From positions 15,353,001 through 15,417,000 of the forward strand of contig NC_092680.1 of the NCBI RefSeq assembly GCF_964355755.1: a stretch of 64,000 nt of DNA. Reading direction: 5' to 3'. Of this stretch, positions 1 to 10,700 are shown piece by piece. Position numbers and translations under genes: made by a program. Numbering within the stretch: position 1 is the first letter of the stretch; every line of letters starts with the position of its first letter. Below the pieces are notes generated by a model, which saw only the letters and a program-made list of their open reading frames with translations, had not been told where the DNA came from and made no database searches. The DNA is from Antedon mediterranea (taxonomy: Eukaryota > Echinodermata > Crinoidea > Comatulida > Antedonidae).

Positions 1-89
1 AATTATATTATGGTACCTGTTTTTAATCTACAAAAATCTCACCGGTAGTGAGAATGGTATTAAAAATTGAATTTATATGTTCAAAATAG

Positions 90-1598
90 GCTCCACCATT
101 TCTGACTGTCAAAACTGACGGAGAAAAAGATGCCACGAATGGTCGATTTGAAGGTTTTATAATGGAGCTTCTGGAGGAAATCAAAAACTCCATCAAACGC
201 ATTGAGTTCAACTATGAAGTAGAATTGGTACCAGACGGTAAATATGGACGTCCAGGAAAATACAATCAAATCTGGAGTGGAATGGTTGGGGAAGTTTACC
301 GAGGGGTGAGTTTAAAGCTATATTTACGACGACTAAATCATTTATTGTGGTTTTAATGGGCAGGTGTTTGGTGGTAATATACGTTACGTATACTAACATA
401 AATATTCAATAACTTACTTTTAAGATGTTTTTATGTCTTACAGAAAGCTGACATTGCTGCTGGCCCGTTAACTATTCGACCAGATCGTGAGGCCGCGGTG
501 TCTTTCACATATCCCTTTATGGATGCTGGAATTAAGGTAATGGTGCAGCATCCAAACCACGTGAAAGACGATGTTTTCAAAGTCTTCTACCCGTTCGCAC
601 TAGAGGTCTGGATTTTGAACGGTTTTCTTTTCTGCTTGGTCGGCTTAATTATGTATCTTTGTAACTACTTCAGTCCATACGAATGGAGAGCTGCTGCTGA
701 AAGAGGAGATGTGTTTGAAGAGAATCGCGATAATTTCAATGCTAAGAACTCAATGTGGTTTTTGGCGTCGACGCTATTCCTTCAGAGTTTTGACGCATCT
801 CCAAGATCAAATTCAGGCCGCGTCATCACAGTCTTCTGGTGGGCTTTTGTTATTATTATGGTGTTCCTACTTCTCAGCAATGCACCATGGCACTTGAACT
901 TTTCAAAACGTCTTACACGAATTCGAACTATGCATGAGTTGGTGGACCAAATAGATGTTCAACCAGGGATGATAGATTCAGAATCAACGTTTTACTACTT
1001 CAAAAAATCAAGAGATAACACAGACAATCAGTTTTATAAGACGATACAGAATGCAAATCCAACTGGCAAGGTAAAAACAATGGACGAGGCCGTGAAGAGA
1101 ATTCGAGATTCTGGTGGATCGTACGCGTTCTTAGGAGAATCACCAATTTTAGAATATGAGGCATCCAAAGAACCATGTGATCTTTTTGTAGGCAGTGGAA
1201 CTCTTGTGCAGCAAAGTTATGGGTTGGCAGTACGCAAAGGTTCACCATTAGAAGAACCGCTTTCTCATGCCATTCAAAATCTTCGAGACAGTGGGGTCAT
1301 TCACCGTCTGGAGCTTAACTACTGGGATAGACACAGTCGATGTGGTAACTTGACTACTTGGGAAAAACAGGGTATATACTCTTATACTTCATACGATTTA
1401 AGGGGTGTATATTGCCTGTTTGTTATTGGATGTGTAATAAGTTTAATTGCGTTTGCTGTCGAGTTCATGTGTTGCAATCCAAGACGCAAGCGAAAACCAA
1501 CCAGACAATCTCAGCCTCAGCGAGAGACTTCAGCGGGCAACGGAACCAGTGTTGACTATGAACTAACCGGTCCAACCAAAGAGAAACAGTGGTTGTGA
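90..1598 (+). CDS. Ionotropic glutamate receptor 1, 3' part (partial at left edge)
   Basis: Two exons are visible, 90-305 and 444-1598, joined in phase 0, giving the last 456 residues. Exon 1 follows a TAG acceptor at 88-89 and encodes ligand-binding half S1 (RFEGF... to GMVGEVYRG). Exon 2 continues with KADIAAGPLT and the agonist-binding Arg in IRPDREAAVSF, then M1, pore loop, M3, S2, M4 and a basic cytoplasmic tail ending QWL. S2 keeps the acidic residue (GES) and both disulfide cysteines (EPCD and HSRCG). The pore loop reads LFLQSFDASPRS, with Gln at the Q/R-like position. The M3 gating motif is almost lost: LLLSNAPWH stands where SYTANLAAF is expected, with a Pro inside. The amino-terminal domain must lie left of the window. 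It is a paralogue of the two receptors on the opposite strand. The family call is firm; channel function is uncertain. Confidence 0.92.
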
Positions 1599-1657
1599 TC
1601 AAACGTGTATATAATATGTTTGTTTTGGTTTAGTTATGTTATGTCTCTTTGTATTGA

Positions 1658-1668
1658 AATAAAATAAA
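1658..1668 (+). promoter_or_regulatory. Polyadenylation signals of receptor 1
   Basis: Two overlapping AATAAA hexamers (1658-1663 and 1663-1668) lie 60-70 bases after the receptor 1 stop codon on the same strand. The spacing fits a short 3' UTR. Confidence 0.7.
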
Positions 1669-1792
1669 TAGTTTGAACTACATCACAGTAAAAGTAACTT
1701 AATTTAAAGTTTAAAAGAAACTCATTTTGTAATATAATACTAATCCAATATGTTATTAGAAGATCATTTTTATTTTTCAATTAATTGAAAAT

Positions 1793-1908
1793 AGCGAGCT
1801 TTCATTTCGAATCGAAAGGAGACGTAGGCCTAATTTCTAATAAAGAGTAATATGCGCATGCGTATAAGCCAAATATAAACGGTTCCTGTCATGAAATGAA
1901 AGCTCGCT
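1793..1908. mobile_element. Short TIR element (MITE-like)
   Basis: AGCGAGCTTTCATTTC at the left end is mirrored by GAAATGAAAGCTCGCT at the right end, about 116 bp overall. There is no coding capacity. The flanks show no clear target duplication, so the superfamily is not assigned. Confidence 0.55.
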
Positions 1909-3230
1909 TGTATTGTATGGTTTGAGTACGGTTTTGTAGAAAGTCTGTACTGATAAGCATGCAAACATTGCATTGTCTCACTGGATTAAATAAATTGATC
2001 AGTGCTACACTTCGTTTTGTGAGGTCTTTACTCAGAAAATACAAAACAATAATTAGACTTATTGATAGATTAAATAGACAGTCAGTATCGTGTTTCTTTT
2101 TATATAAATTTGTAACAAAAATGTAACACTTTTTTTAGTTTATGTATGGTGTTAACCAATACATTTTATTGAGGATTTTTTTATGATGTGAATAATGTTT
2201 ATCAGTAGTTACAAAAAAAAAAATGTGGCTTTCGAAAAAAAAAGAAGAAGAGAGGATCAAGGTTTGAAGAGGAGGAGACAGTCAGAAAGTGATGACCAGT
2301 TTCATTTGTCAGTCAAAAAGCATATAAAAATGTATAGAATTGTCTACTTTCCACTCCCTTTTCTCTCAGCTACTCCTATAATTAGTAATATTTATTTATG
2401 GATTTTTACATTTCATTATAAATCTAGTATAATATGTATATACATGCTTTCAGATAAGCTACAACAAAATTGATAATACCTTGAAAAGTGTTGTTACCCT
2501 CTAAGTACTTTTCTCGCTTAGGGCTTTCACGATTTAAAAAAAATATATTTTTAAAACTTTTCAGTGCATTGTAAATCGATAGATTGGAATAAAAAAAAGA
2601 AATATATTTGTTCGTTGTTGTTTTTTTTAATTTTAAATTTTTGTTATTATATACGGTAGTTTGCTTTGATTTGAAGATTAAAACGTACGATAAATCACGA
2701 AATAATAATGTTAATGAATTTCAAAATAATTGAGATATCAAAAAATATACATAGATATATTTATTTGATTTCTAATTTGTTCAAAAAAACTACTGTATAC
2801 CTACATTTTACCGGTCAAAGTACATTAATTGAAAAATGATTGAAAATGTGTGTTTACTTGTAGGTCTAAACCAGGTACCTGATTATTCTATGGCGGAAAA
2901 CATATTAATTTATCCCAAAATGCATACGAAAATTCGAAGTTGTCACCTTTTGACCCGATGTTGCAGCTTCCGGTGACTTGCGGAGGAATGTATAGTACGT
3001 GGTGCCTCTGTGGTCACTCTCAGACCTATTTAACGTATTACATAAGAACTGAAGGCCTTTTGCGGGGAGCAATATAATATAATTATTTATTAGAGTTTGT
3101 TTATGGTATATTTGTTTTTCAATCATAGAGTACAAACTTAGCCTTGGCCAGATTTTAACCGTGCATCAACCAAACTAATTAATATCAATATAAGTTAATA
3201 GTGCTGGAATTATTTATTTATTTTTTTCTA

Positions 3231-3317
3231 AATAATTCCTCAAACTACGAATGAATGTAGGTAGGCCTATACACTCAGAGTGTAGGCCTACATTCATTCG
3301 TAGTTTGAGGAATTATT
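3231..3317. repeat. Long hairpin (inverted repeat)
   Basis: The 30 bases 3231-3260 are the exact reverse complement of 3288-3317. The 27-base spacer itself carries two TAGGCCTA words, so the inner part pairs again apart from a 4-base insertion. Perfect arms suggest a recent insertion or fold-back. Confidence 0.85.
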
Positions 3318-4222
3318 GACTCACCATAGCATGCAACCTTTAGCGAAACAATTCTGCCGCTGTCATGCTTCTTTTGAATCGTTGGAAAATAATTCTACTG
3401 GTATCAACTCTTTCATCATTTCTAATTTTAAGACCAGGAATTACCATAACAATTAATCCTCGACGGTTTGATGAATATATATGTGTTGACTAAAGTAATG
3501 CACCAAAGAATTCTAAACCACAAAGAACGAATATTATAAAGTGGCATTCATTGTTAGGCCTACAGTACCGCTTTTTTACTATTGACAAACCAAACACTTT
3601 GTTGCATTAATAATTTTAAGCCAAAGAAGAAATATTCTTGTAGCCTGAGCTTTAAAGTTTAAATAATCTTCTCACGTACGAAAAACAGCAAGATCAGAAC
3701 AATAGACCGCCAGCTCAGAGACATTTGGTTAGATGAACTAGGTACCATTATCTGACTATTTTTATTTGGGCTGTCTGTCTACAATGGTAATAGCAATGAG
3801 AATAATCTGCTTAGATGTTATACAGTATAAAACAATTATTAATCAATGTGTTTATATTGGTACAAATAATTTCTTGTTGTGAAATATGAAATTCTAATTT
3901 CACTCTGGCTTCAGTTTCAGTAGGCTACTAATGACCAATAGCCGTCAGCATTTACATTGTCTGATATTCTGTATAGTTAAATTTATACGTATCCGTATTT
4001 TGTACTGTATAAGTTCACATTCCACCAGAGGTCACGGTAGTTTTATTGGTATGATACAGGAAGTAGTTTGTTCAAATAACAATACCCAAATGAGGTATAC
4101 GAAATCAATACTTGACCTTGTTGGTTTCCGCTCACAAAGCACCGATAAAAGGTTGTGTTTTGCTATAATATTTACCATTACATTACAGTATTTATAGTGA
4201 TGTGGTTTAGACTTTTATTTTA

Positions 4223-5124
4223 GGGCCTGTTTCTGCTGAGCAGAAATAATCGATTATTAACCGTTTATTTTTTTAATCGATTATTTTTGGGCAGCAGAAA
4301 CGGCGCAAAATAAAATAACCGATTAAAAATAACCGATTAAAAACACTCAATCCATTGCGTGTTTTAATCGATTATTTCTTGTTTTAACCGATTATTGCGG
4401 AGCAGTTTTGAGCTGCAACACAAATAGCGATTATTGACCTCACTTTGACCTCTAGAGTATGACAAACTTATTCACGTAACAAAGCATGCTGTTTTGCGCG
4501 ATATCGACGACGATCAGCAAAACCACGATCGCGATGTATACCGAATAACAATCAAATGTTAAACATTTGATTTGTATTATTTAGTGGGGGAGAATTATAC
4601 CGAGAGACTCCAGGATTCTGTGTTACAAGTACACCCGTTACATACCACCAGTCCAGGCTAACGATGTTTTACATGTCATTTTTTAGGCCTGTTGTCTGTT
4701 GACTTGTTTCGGTAGAAATATATAGCCTATAGGCCTAGCAGGCCGAAGGTAGAACCAACGAACGGCGAAACGAACTTTGTTCGCCGACGTGTCCTTATTA
4801 ATATAACATCATTATTCTGTTGTATGTGGTACGGTAGTAGGCCTAGATGTTTATTTTACAAATAATATAGCTTTACGTAAGAGTAATTTTTAATCCTACA
4901 TGTGAGAGTTTTAGGCAGCGATACGATGTTAAAACAAACCAACTCTCATCGGCCTTTCATAACTTGAACTCCGCTGTGGGGGAATGATGACGTGATTTTA
5001 AAAACCGATTACCTGAATAACCGATTAAAGTCGTAGCAATTTTCAATTGCAACGCGATTATTTTTGTGGTTTGCGGTGACTGGAAAAAATCGATTATTTT
5101 GATTTTTTCAGCAGAAACAGACCC
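4223..5124. mobile_element. Non-autonomous PIF/Harbinger-like element, 902 bp
   Basis: The ends GGGCCTGTTTCTGCTG and CAGCAGAAACAGACCC are inverted repeats with one mismatch. They are flanked by TTA at 4220-4222 and 5125-5127, the 3-bp TWA target duplication known for PIF/Harbinger. No transposase frame is present. Near both ends and inside, short variants of AACCGATTA / AATCGATTATT recur about a dozen times, as subterminal transposase-binding repeats often do. The superfamily assignment is inference from TIR and duplication. Confidence 0.75.
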
Positions 5125-5127
5125 TTA

Positions 5128-6556
5128 GACAAATACGATGAGATGAAATGTTTTTCGCCATTAGTTTAGTTGATATATGTATTTTTCTAATTTCTAGATA
5201 AACACACATGGCTTGCATAAATACTGTACTTCTACCGGTGTTTTATTTATAAAAATTACGTCATTCCAAATTAATTGTACTGTATATTAATTAGTCTATG
5301 GCGATTTGAATAGTGCATACACGATGATATATTATCATCCTCTGGTCGTGGAGGTGTTTTATACCTCCATGCTCTGGTTAATCAACGGTTTTACTGTAAA
5401 CTATTTATTGTTTCAAAATCGTATTGGCAGCCGCATGTGGTACTGTATTACCATTTCACTTTATATCGTCATTAATTATTGATTATCTTCCAGATGATAA
5501 TTATATCTTCACTTTCATAATTAACTACTACTATCGTCAGTCTGGGCGTAATAAGTAGGCCACTGTATGTTATAATAATCAACAGTACTACACATTTATT
5601 TTTGCGTGCACACGCGTTACATGTAATTTTATTATTTATTCTTATTTACTCCAGTACAGTTTTAATGGTCACAATTAATAACAAATAACATAGACAGTAT
5701 CAATACCAACTTTTATCAAACGAAATATTTATTTGTAAAAAAAAACCGTATGGGATGCCAAAGTCACAGAAAAATGTACAGTTTACATCTAAAAAATGTC
5801 CAAGGTGAACTAAACTATCGATTATTCATTTAGTGAATCAAAATCAACTTTACTACCGTTTACAGTATATCTAATAAAAATAAATCGTTACTGTACCTTA
5901 TCTGTGTAATAAAATAATAATTTTACAATAAAGTAAAATTAATAAAAGTAGGACATAGATGTTATTATTAGCCTACACATGACTGCAATAACTGCCTTAT
6001 ACCAAAAAAGAAAGTAGGCCTACAATAAATACGATTATATTTCTTACTCAACACACTAAAATAATAAACAGTTGTTTGATTATTATATTTTTGTTTCACT
6101 TTTCTATATAAAATTGGAATGCTTATTAAATATTAGCAATGATTACAAATATTGTACATCTCATAAATACAAGTTGAATTTTAACCGTATAGGCCTAACC
6201 ATGGTATAACTAAACCAATAATTCAAAATATTGAGTCTATTGTTTGGGATAAATGAAGGGATGTTTGGAACGGTCCAGGAAGAACCGTTTTCTAGGTTGA
6301 ACGACACCGTCAAAGTTGTTTGGGTACTTGACTAGTTACAGTATTTTAGGCCTTGTTAGTCTTACCCAAATACCAGTCACTATCACATTTAAATATTTAC
6401 ATTTAAAACAACCATCTGGAATAACATCCCGTATGTCTGATGTTATTATTCAAATATTACCTTATGGGTGTGTATTCTTAATTATACAAATTCATCTTTT
6501 CTAAATACCGAATTTTTTTCGTTTTGTACTTAAAACTATAATCTATCATGACGTTA
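5128..6556. other. Intergenic DNA downstream of receptor 2
   Basis: AT-rich; nothing recognisable beyond scattered TAGGCCTA words. It probably contains the 3' UTR of receptor 2 near its right end, but I see no convincing polyadenylation signal close to the stop codon. Confidence 0.5.
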
Positions 6557-7720
6557 TTACAAATATTCCGAAGCTCCGTGACTAGTAGGTTGTCCTGAGT
6601 TCCTGTAGGGGTCGTATTGTGGAGCACCTTGAGGATCGTCATTTCGTTCTCTTAACGTCGTCTGAAACATAGTTGGGCATAGCAGATATGCTACAAGATC
6701 GATAAAAAGCATTGTCAATGTACAACCAATACCAATCAGAAGAAGATAATAAGCTCCCTGTAAGTCTACCAAAGTAAGCGACCAAAGTCCTTCTCTTTCC
6801 CAGAAAGACACACCACTGCATTTACCCTCTCTGTATAACCACTTACTTTCCAGATCGTCAATGGTACCGTTTGATTTTAACATATTGATAGCATACGAGA
6901 GTTGGTCCCTTACGGGTGAGCCACTTTTTGTAGCCATAGCAAAGGCGAACTTATCCAAGGTATGTTCACCAATATGAACATCACATGGCTTATTTCTTGT
7001 GAAAAATTTCAGTACATTGTGGTCTTCGACAAGGCTGTAATCACCATCTAACTGACGAACACGTTCAATACCATCTTGGATGTTTCGAACGATGGGACTA
7101 GGTTGAGTGGTTGCTACCATGTTGAAGAGTGCTCTGTTCGAAGATGCACCTGATGCCTTCAAGTAAGAATATACAGGCGCGTCTTGCACAAGACCTACAT
7201 CAATCTCCACTTTCTGGTTAAGTTCATGAACGCTTCGGATGTGTGAAAACTGTTTGTTGAATACTAAAAACGATGAAAGATGCATGCCGTAGAGAAAAAC
7301 TGTTATCAATGCTAACATCCACCAGAATGCTGCCAAAACGCGTCCGGCATGTGATCTTGGCGAGGCGTCATAACTCTGCAGGAATACTGTGCTGACTGCG
7401 AACCAGATTGAGTTACGAATGTTGAAGTTATCTGCGTTGATTTCATATGATTTACCATCTTGCTCAATAACCGTTCTCCATTCATTCGGATTGTAATGGT
7501 TGTAGAGGAAAAGTAGACCAGCAACAAAGAACATAGAAAAGAGAGTGATGAACCAAACTTCAACGCCAAGCGGGTACATAACATTGAAGGAGTAGTCATG
7601 AATATTATTAGGATGTTTTACTAGAAGGTGAATCTTTCCTTTCAAATAAACATTTGTGAAGTCAATATCAGCTTCTCTTTCGTTAGTCTTAACTAGTGGT
7701 CCGGCAGCCGCATCTGCTTC
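6557..7720 (-). CDS. Receptor 2 terminal exon: late S1, pore, S2, M4
   Basis: A single 388-codon exon starts after TTAG at 7722-7721 with EADAAAGPLV and holds the whole channel module. The equivalent exon occurs in receptors 1 (444-1598) and 3 (18920-17724), each preceded by a Gly codon and a phase-0 intron, so this boundary is ancestral to the cluster. Confidence 0.93.
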   Translation of the reverse strand, partial: EADAAAGPLVKTNEREADIDFTNVYLKGKIHLLVKHPNNIHDYSFNVMYPLGVEVWFITLFSMFFVAGLLFLYNHYNPNEWRTVIEQDGKSYEINADNFNIRNSIWFAVSTVFLQSYDASPRSHAGRVLAAFWWMLALITVFLYGMHLSSFLVFNKQFSHIRSVHELNQKVEIDVGLVQDAPVYSYLKASGASSNRALFNMVATTQPSPIVRNIQDGIERVRQLDGDYSLVEDHNVLKFFTRNKPCDVHIGEHTLDKFAFAMATKSGSPVRDQLSYAINMLKSNGTIDDLESKWLYREGKCSGVSFWEREGLWSLTLVDLQGAYYLLLIGIGCTLTMLFIDLVAYLLCPTMFQTTLRERNDDPQGAPQYDPYRNSGQPTSHGASEYL

Positions 7721-10700
7721 CTAACATGAAGAAAGAAAAAAATATATATAATTATATAAAAACAAAGCATTTTGAATTAATAATACATGGTCAAGTGAAG
7801 GATACTATCAGGACAATTGATAGCGAACTTACCCCTTCCAAAACCTCTTTCATCATTCCATTCCATTCCCCAGTTACAATGTCTTTTGTTCCGTAGTTTC
7901 GTTCAGCGTCGCCAAACACCTGTAGACGGTAGTCTATGTCAATGTTCAGAGAACGCTGCAGTACATCTTGGATGTATAACATGAGATCAGGGAGGAAGCC
8001 CTCATATCGATCGTTCCCGGTGTACTGTGAAACAAACGATTGCTGCTCGAAATTTTTCCTCTCTTCGTCAGTCATGTATTCTTCCTTGTTTTTAGTCATT
8101 ACGTACGGAGCAACCTACATAAATCAAGGAAGATACATGTCAGCAACTAGTGTATTTGACTATCATATTAGTGATTATTATTATATAGATACATTTATGT
8201 ATAATTATTGAGTGTTTATGTCCATAATCGAATAACAACGCATACAAAGTATACTATTGACATTTTAACAGCATCGTTAAAGTTCTGTTTATTTTATCAA
8301 ACTTTTTGTGACAGAAAATGTGATGTGCCCAATAATGGACATGATGATGTCATATCACTACAACATTCACTACCATATTTGAACACATCACACTTTTTTG
8401 GTCAATTAGACAAAGCTCAGTTTACAAAGTACTGTTACCCAGTTACCCTACTCTGTATTTCAATGAAATGGAAAGAAAATTATTACTGAACGTTTCCTCA
8501 CCTCAACCATTGAAATAACAAGGTGATCGTCTTCAGCTTGGAAATAGGGATTCATCCTAAGTCGCTGATTAGAAAACCTGTCCGTTGCCCGTTTGAAGCG
8601 ATTGTATGGATCGTAGTCGGGATTTTGAAGCCACTCACCTCGCTAGAATAAAAACAAAATGTAATTGCATGAAGAATATCCACAATTGCTATTATCTTGA
8701 TAAAATCCTATGTTAAAAAATCAAACTACATAAATGCATAATTACCCAAAAATGGAGAGTATCTCCTACGCCACTGGTGATGGATATCCTATAGTTTTTT
8801 CTACTTCCTTGCTCGTCGAATGCTACACGACCAGACATTCCTTTAAAATCAACCTGAAAATAATGTAATCGCTTAAGTTTTGTACTTTGTGTCCAGTACG
8901 GTGATAATATCTAATCGGACGATTTTGAAAACCACCATGAATTAAAAATCTCAAACATATAATTTAAAACCAAACCAGATAGAGCACAATGGAATCAGAT
9001 GCTGATTTTAGGCGATTGTTGCCGACGCAAAGTCTTCTCCTAAACAAATTGGGAGACCTGTCTCCTCCATCACTCAAATTAACCGCGCAGTAGGTAGTTT
9101 ACAAACCATCGTACATACCTTGCTAAAGTAATCCATCAGAACTGAACTTTCCTCTTCTGAATCACACCGTTTCATGTTCACACGTACGTTATTGCTCTCG
9201 TCTACAAATGGACTGCCATTATCGAATCCTCCATTGTCTTGTCTGCATAAGAAATCACGATATTAAAATGTATAGGACAATTACTGAAGACAATATAGAT
9301 AAGCAAAACGTTCAAGAAATTAGCCAGAGAATTTAAATATTGATAACCGACTTAAATTAATGATTTGTATAACAGTTTGAATAGGGTGTATGAACGTACC
9401 CGAACATCTTCAAAGCATGACCCGTGGCAAGAGCGGAGTCAAAAGCCAATCGCTGTCGGAATTCGTATTTTGTACGCTGTTTGGTAGTGGTTGTTGAAAG
9501 ACTACCGTCCGTCTCATTCATATTGAACCTTGTGATAAATGCATCTGTGTACCGTAGTTCTTCAATAAATCCACGCTCCAAAAACAAGTCCTATTTGAAA
9601 AAAAAATGTTTAATCACTTATCCGATTCTATTTTCAGTACTAAGCATGATAGTCCTTCATCTTTAAAATTGGCATTTCATACATAACTGGAAACATCAAG
9701 GTATAAGCTATTGTAGGTAAATACAGTAACATGCCAATGTATAACAATCTAATTAACATCATTCTCCCTTGATTAATATGAATACATGTAAAGTGTTGAT
9801 ATAAAGTTAAACGTACGTCGTATGTTTTAAATGAAGGAGCTGTTGAGTTTTCATAACTAAAATATACGTGGTGTAGACCTACCGCAAATTCTATATCAAC
9901 ATACTGATTTCGCCATGTAAACCTTCAAACAATATAATACATGGAATATACTCGTACGGTATTCTACAGCAGTACTACATATGTGTGTTTTGTCATTTAC
10001 ATTTTATTATGAAATATATACTATATACGGTACTTACAATATTTGCAAGAATCCAATGAAATCCTTTAGTGACAATTCCATATTCGATGCCCTGTGAAAT
10101 TACAATAGAACTGTTAATATAATATATTAACCGTAAAGAATGGGATGTCAGCAGTGGTGGAATAGAGATAGAAAACTACTGCCGGGATGAGTGTTAAATA
10201 AAAACAAAATCTGTTATATAAATATTAGCACTTGTTTTAAAATTGTTAAGTAAAACATATGATTTGGAATAAAGTAAAAGAAATTCTAATTTAAAAAAAA
10301 ATTCCATTTTCTTCGACATTAAAACATATTTTTGTATTGTGCATTGTATATTTTTATTTTATGTCTGGTTCCGACAAATACTAACACTACTTTACTATAT
10401 AATATTGTCCGCGGCGCGTGGTGTCAAGGATCGTGGAGCTAATCTTGTCGCAGCCACAGATAAATCATTTTTTCTCCGAAGCCCACCATCCTGTTGTTAA
10501 CTGTTGATGGTGGGTTGAATTAAGATAAGGACGTAAAAATAGAACGTAGATTGCCTTGATTGTATTATGAAGGTTTATACCTCTATGATTGTATCAAGTT
10601 ATTTATTAGATGACATATTATTTACCTTTTCGATGACTTTCAAAGCGACTTCTTCTGTAAATGTGTATAGAATGATATTGTTTACGTCTTGTAAGCTATC

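Larger units (their letters stand above)
1669..4219. other. Intergenic DNA between convergent receptors 1 and 2, left part
   Basis: AT-rich sequence holding the short TIR element at 1793-1908 and the hairpin at 3231-3317. I see no conserved exon or RNA gene in the rest; open frames here are short and without recognisable motifs. Confidence 0.6.

Noticed and set aside
2195-2473. Lys/Arg-rich 92-codon plus-strand frame after receptor 1
   Set aside because: Low-complexity A/G-rich start and AT-rich remainder, no motif.
9830-9930. Possible extra receptor 2 exon between 10038 and 9590
   Set aside because: The join 10038 to 9590 gives WILANIDLFLERG in frame, and the region between has no matching conserved sequence.
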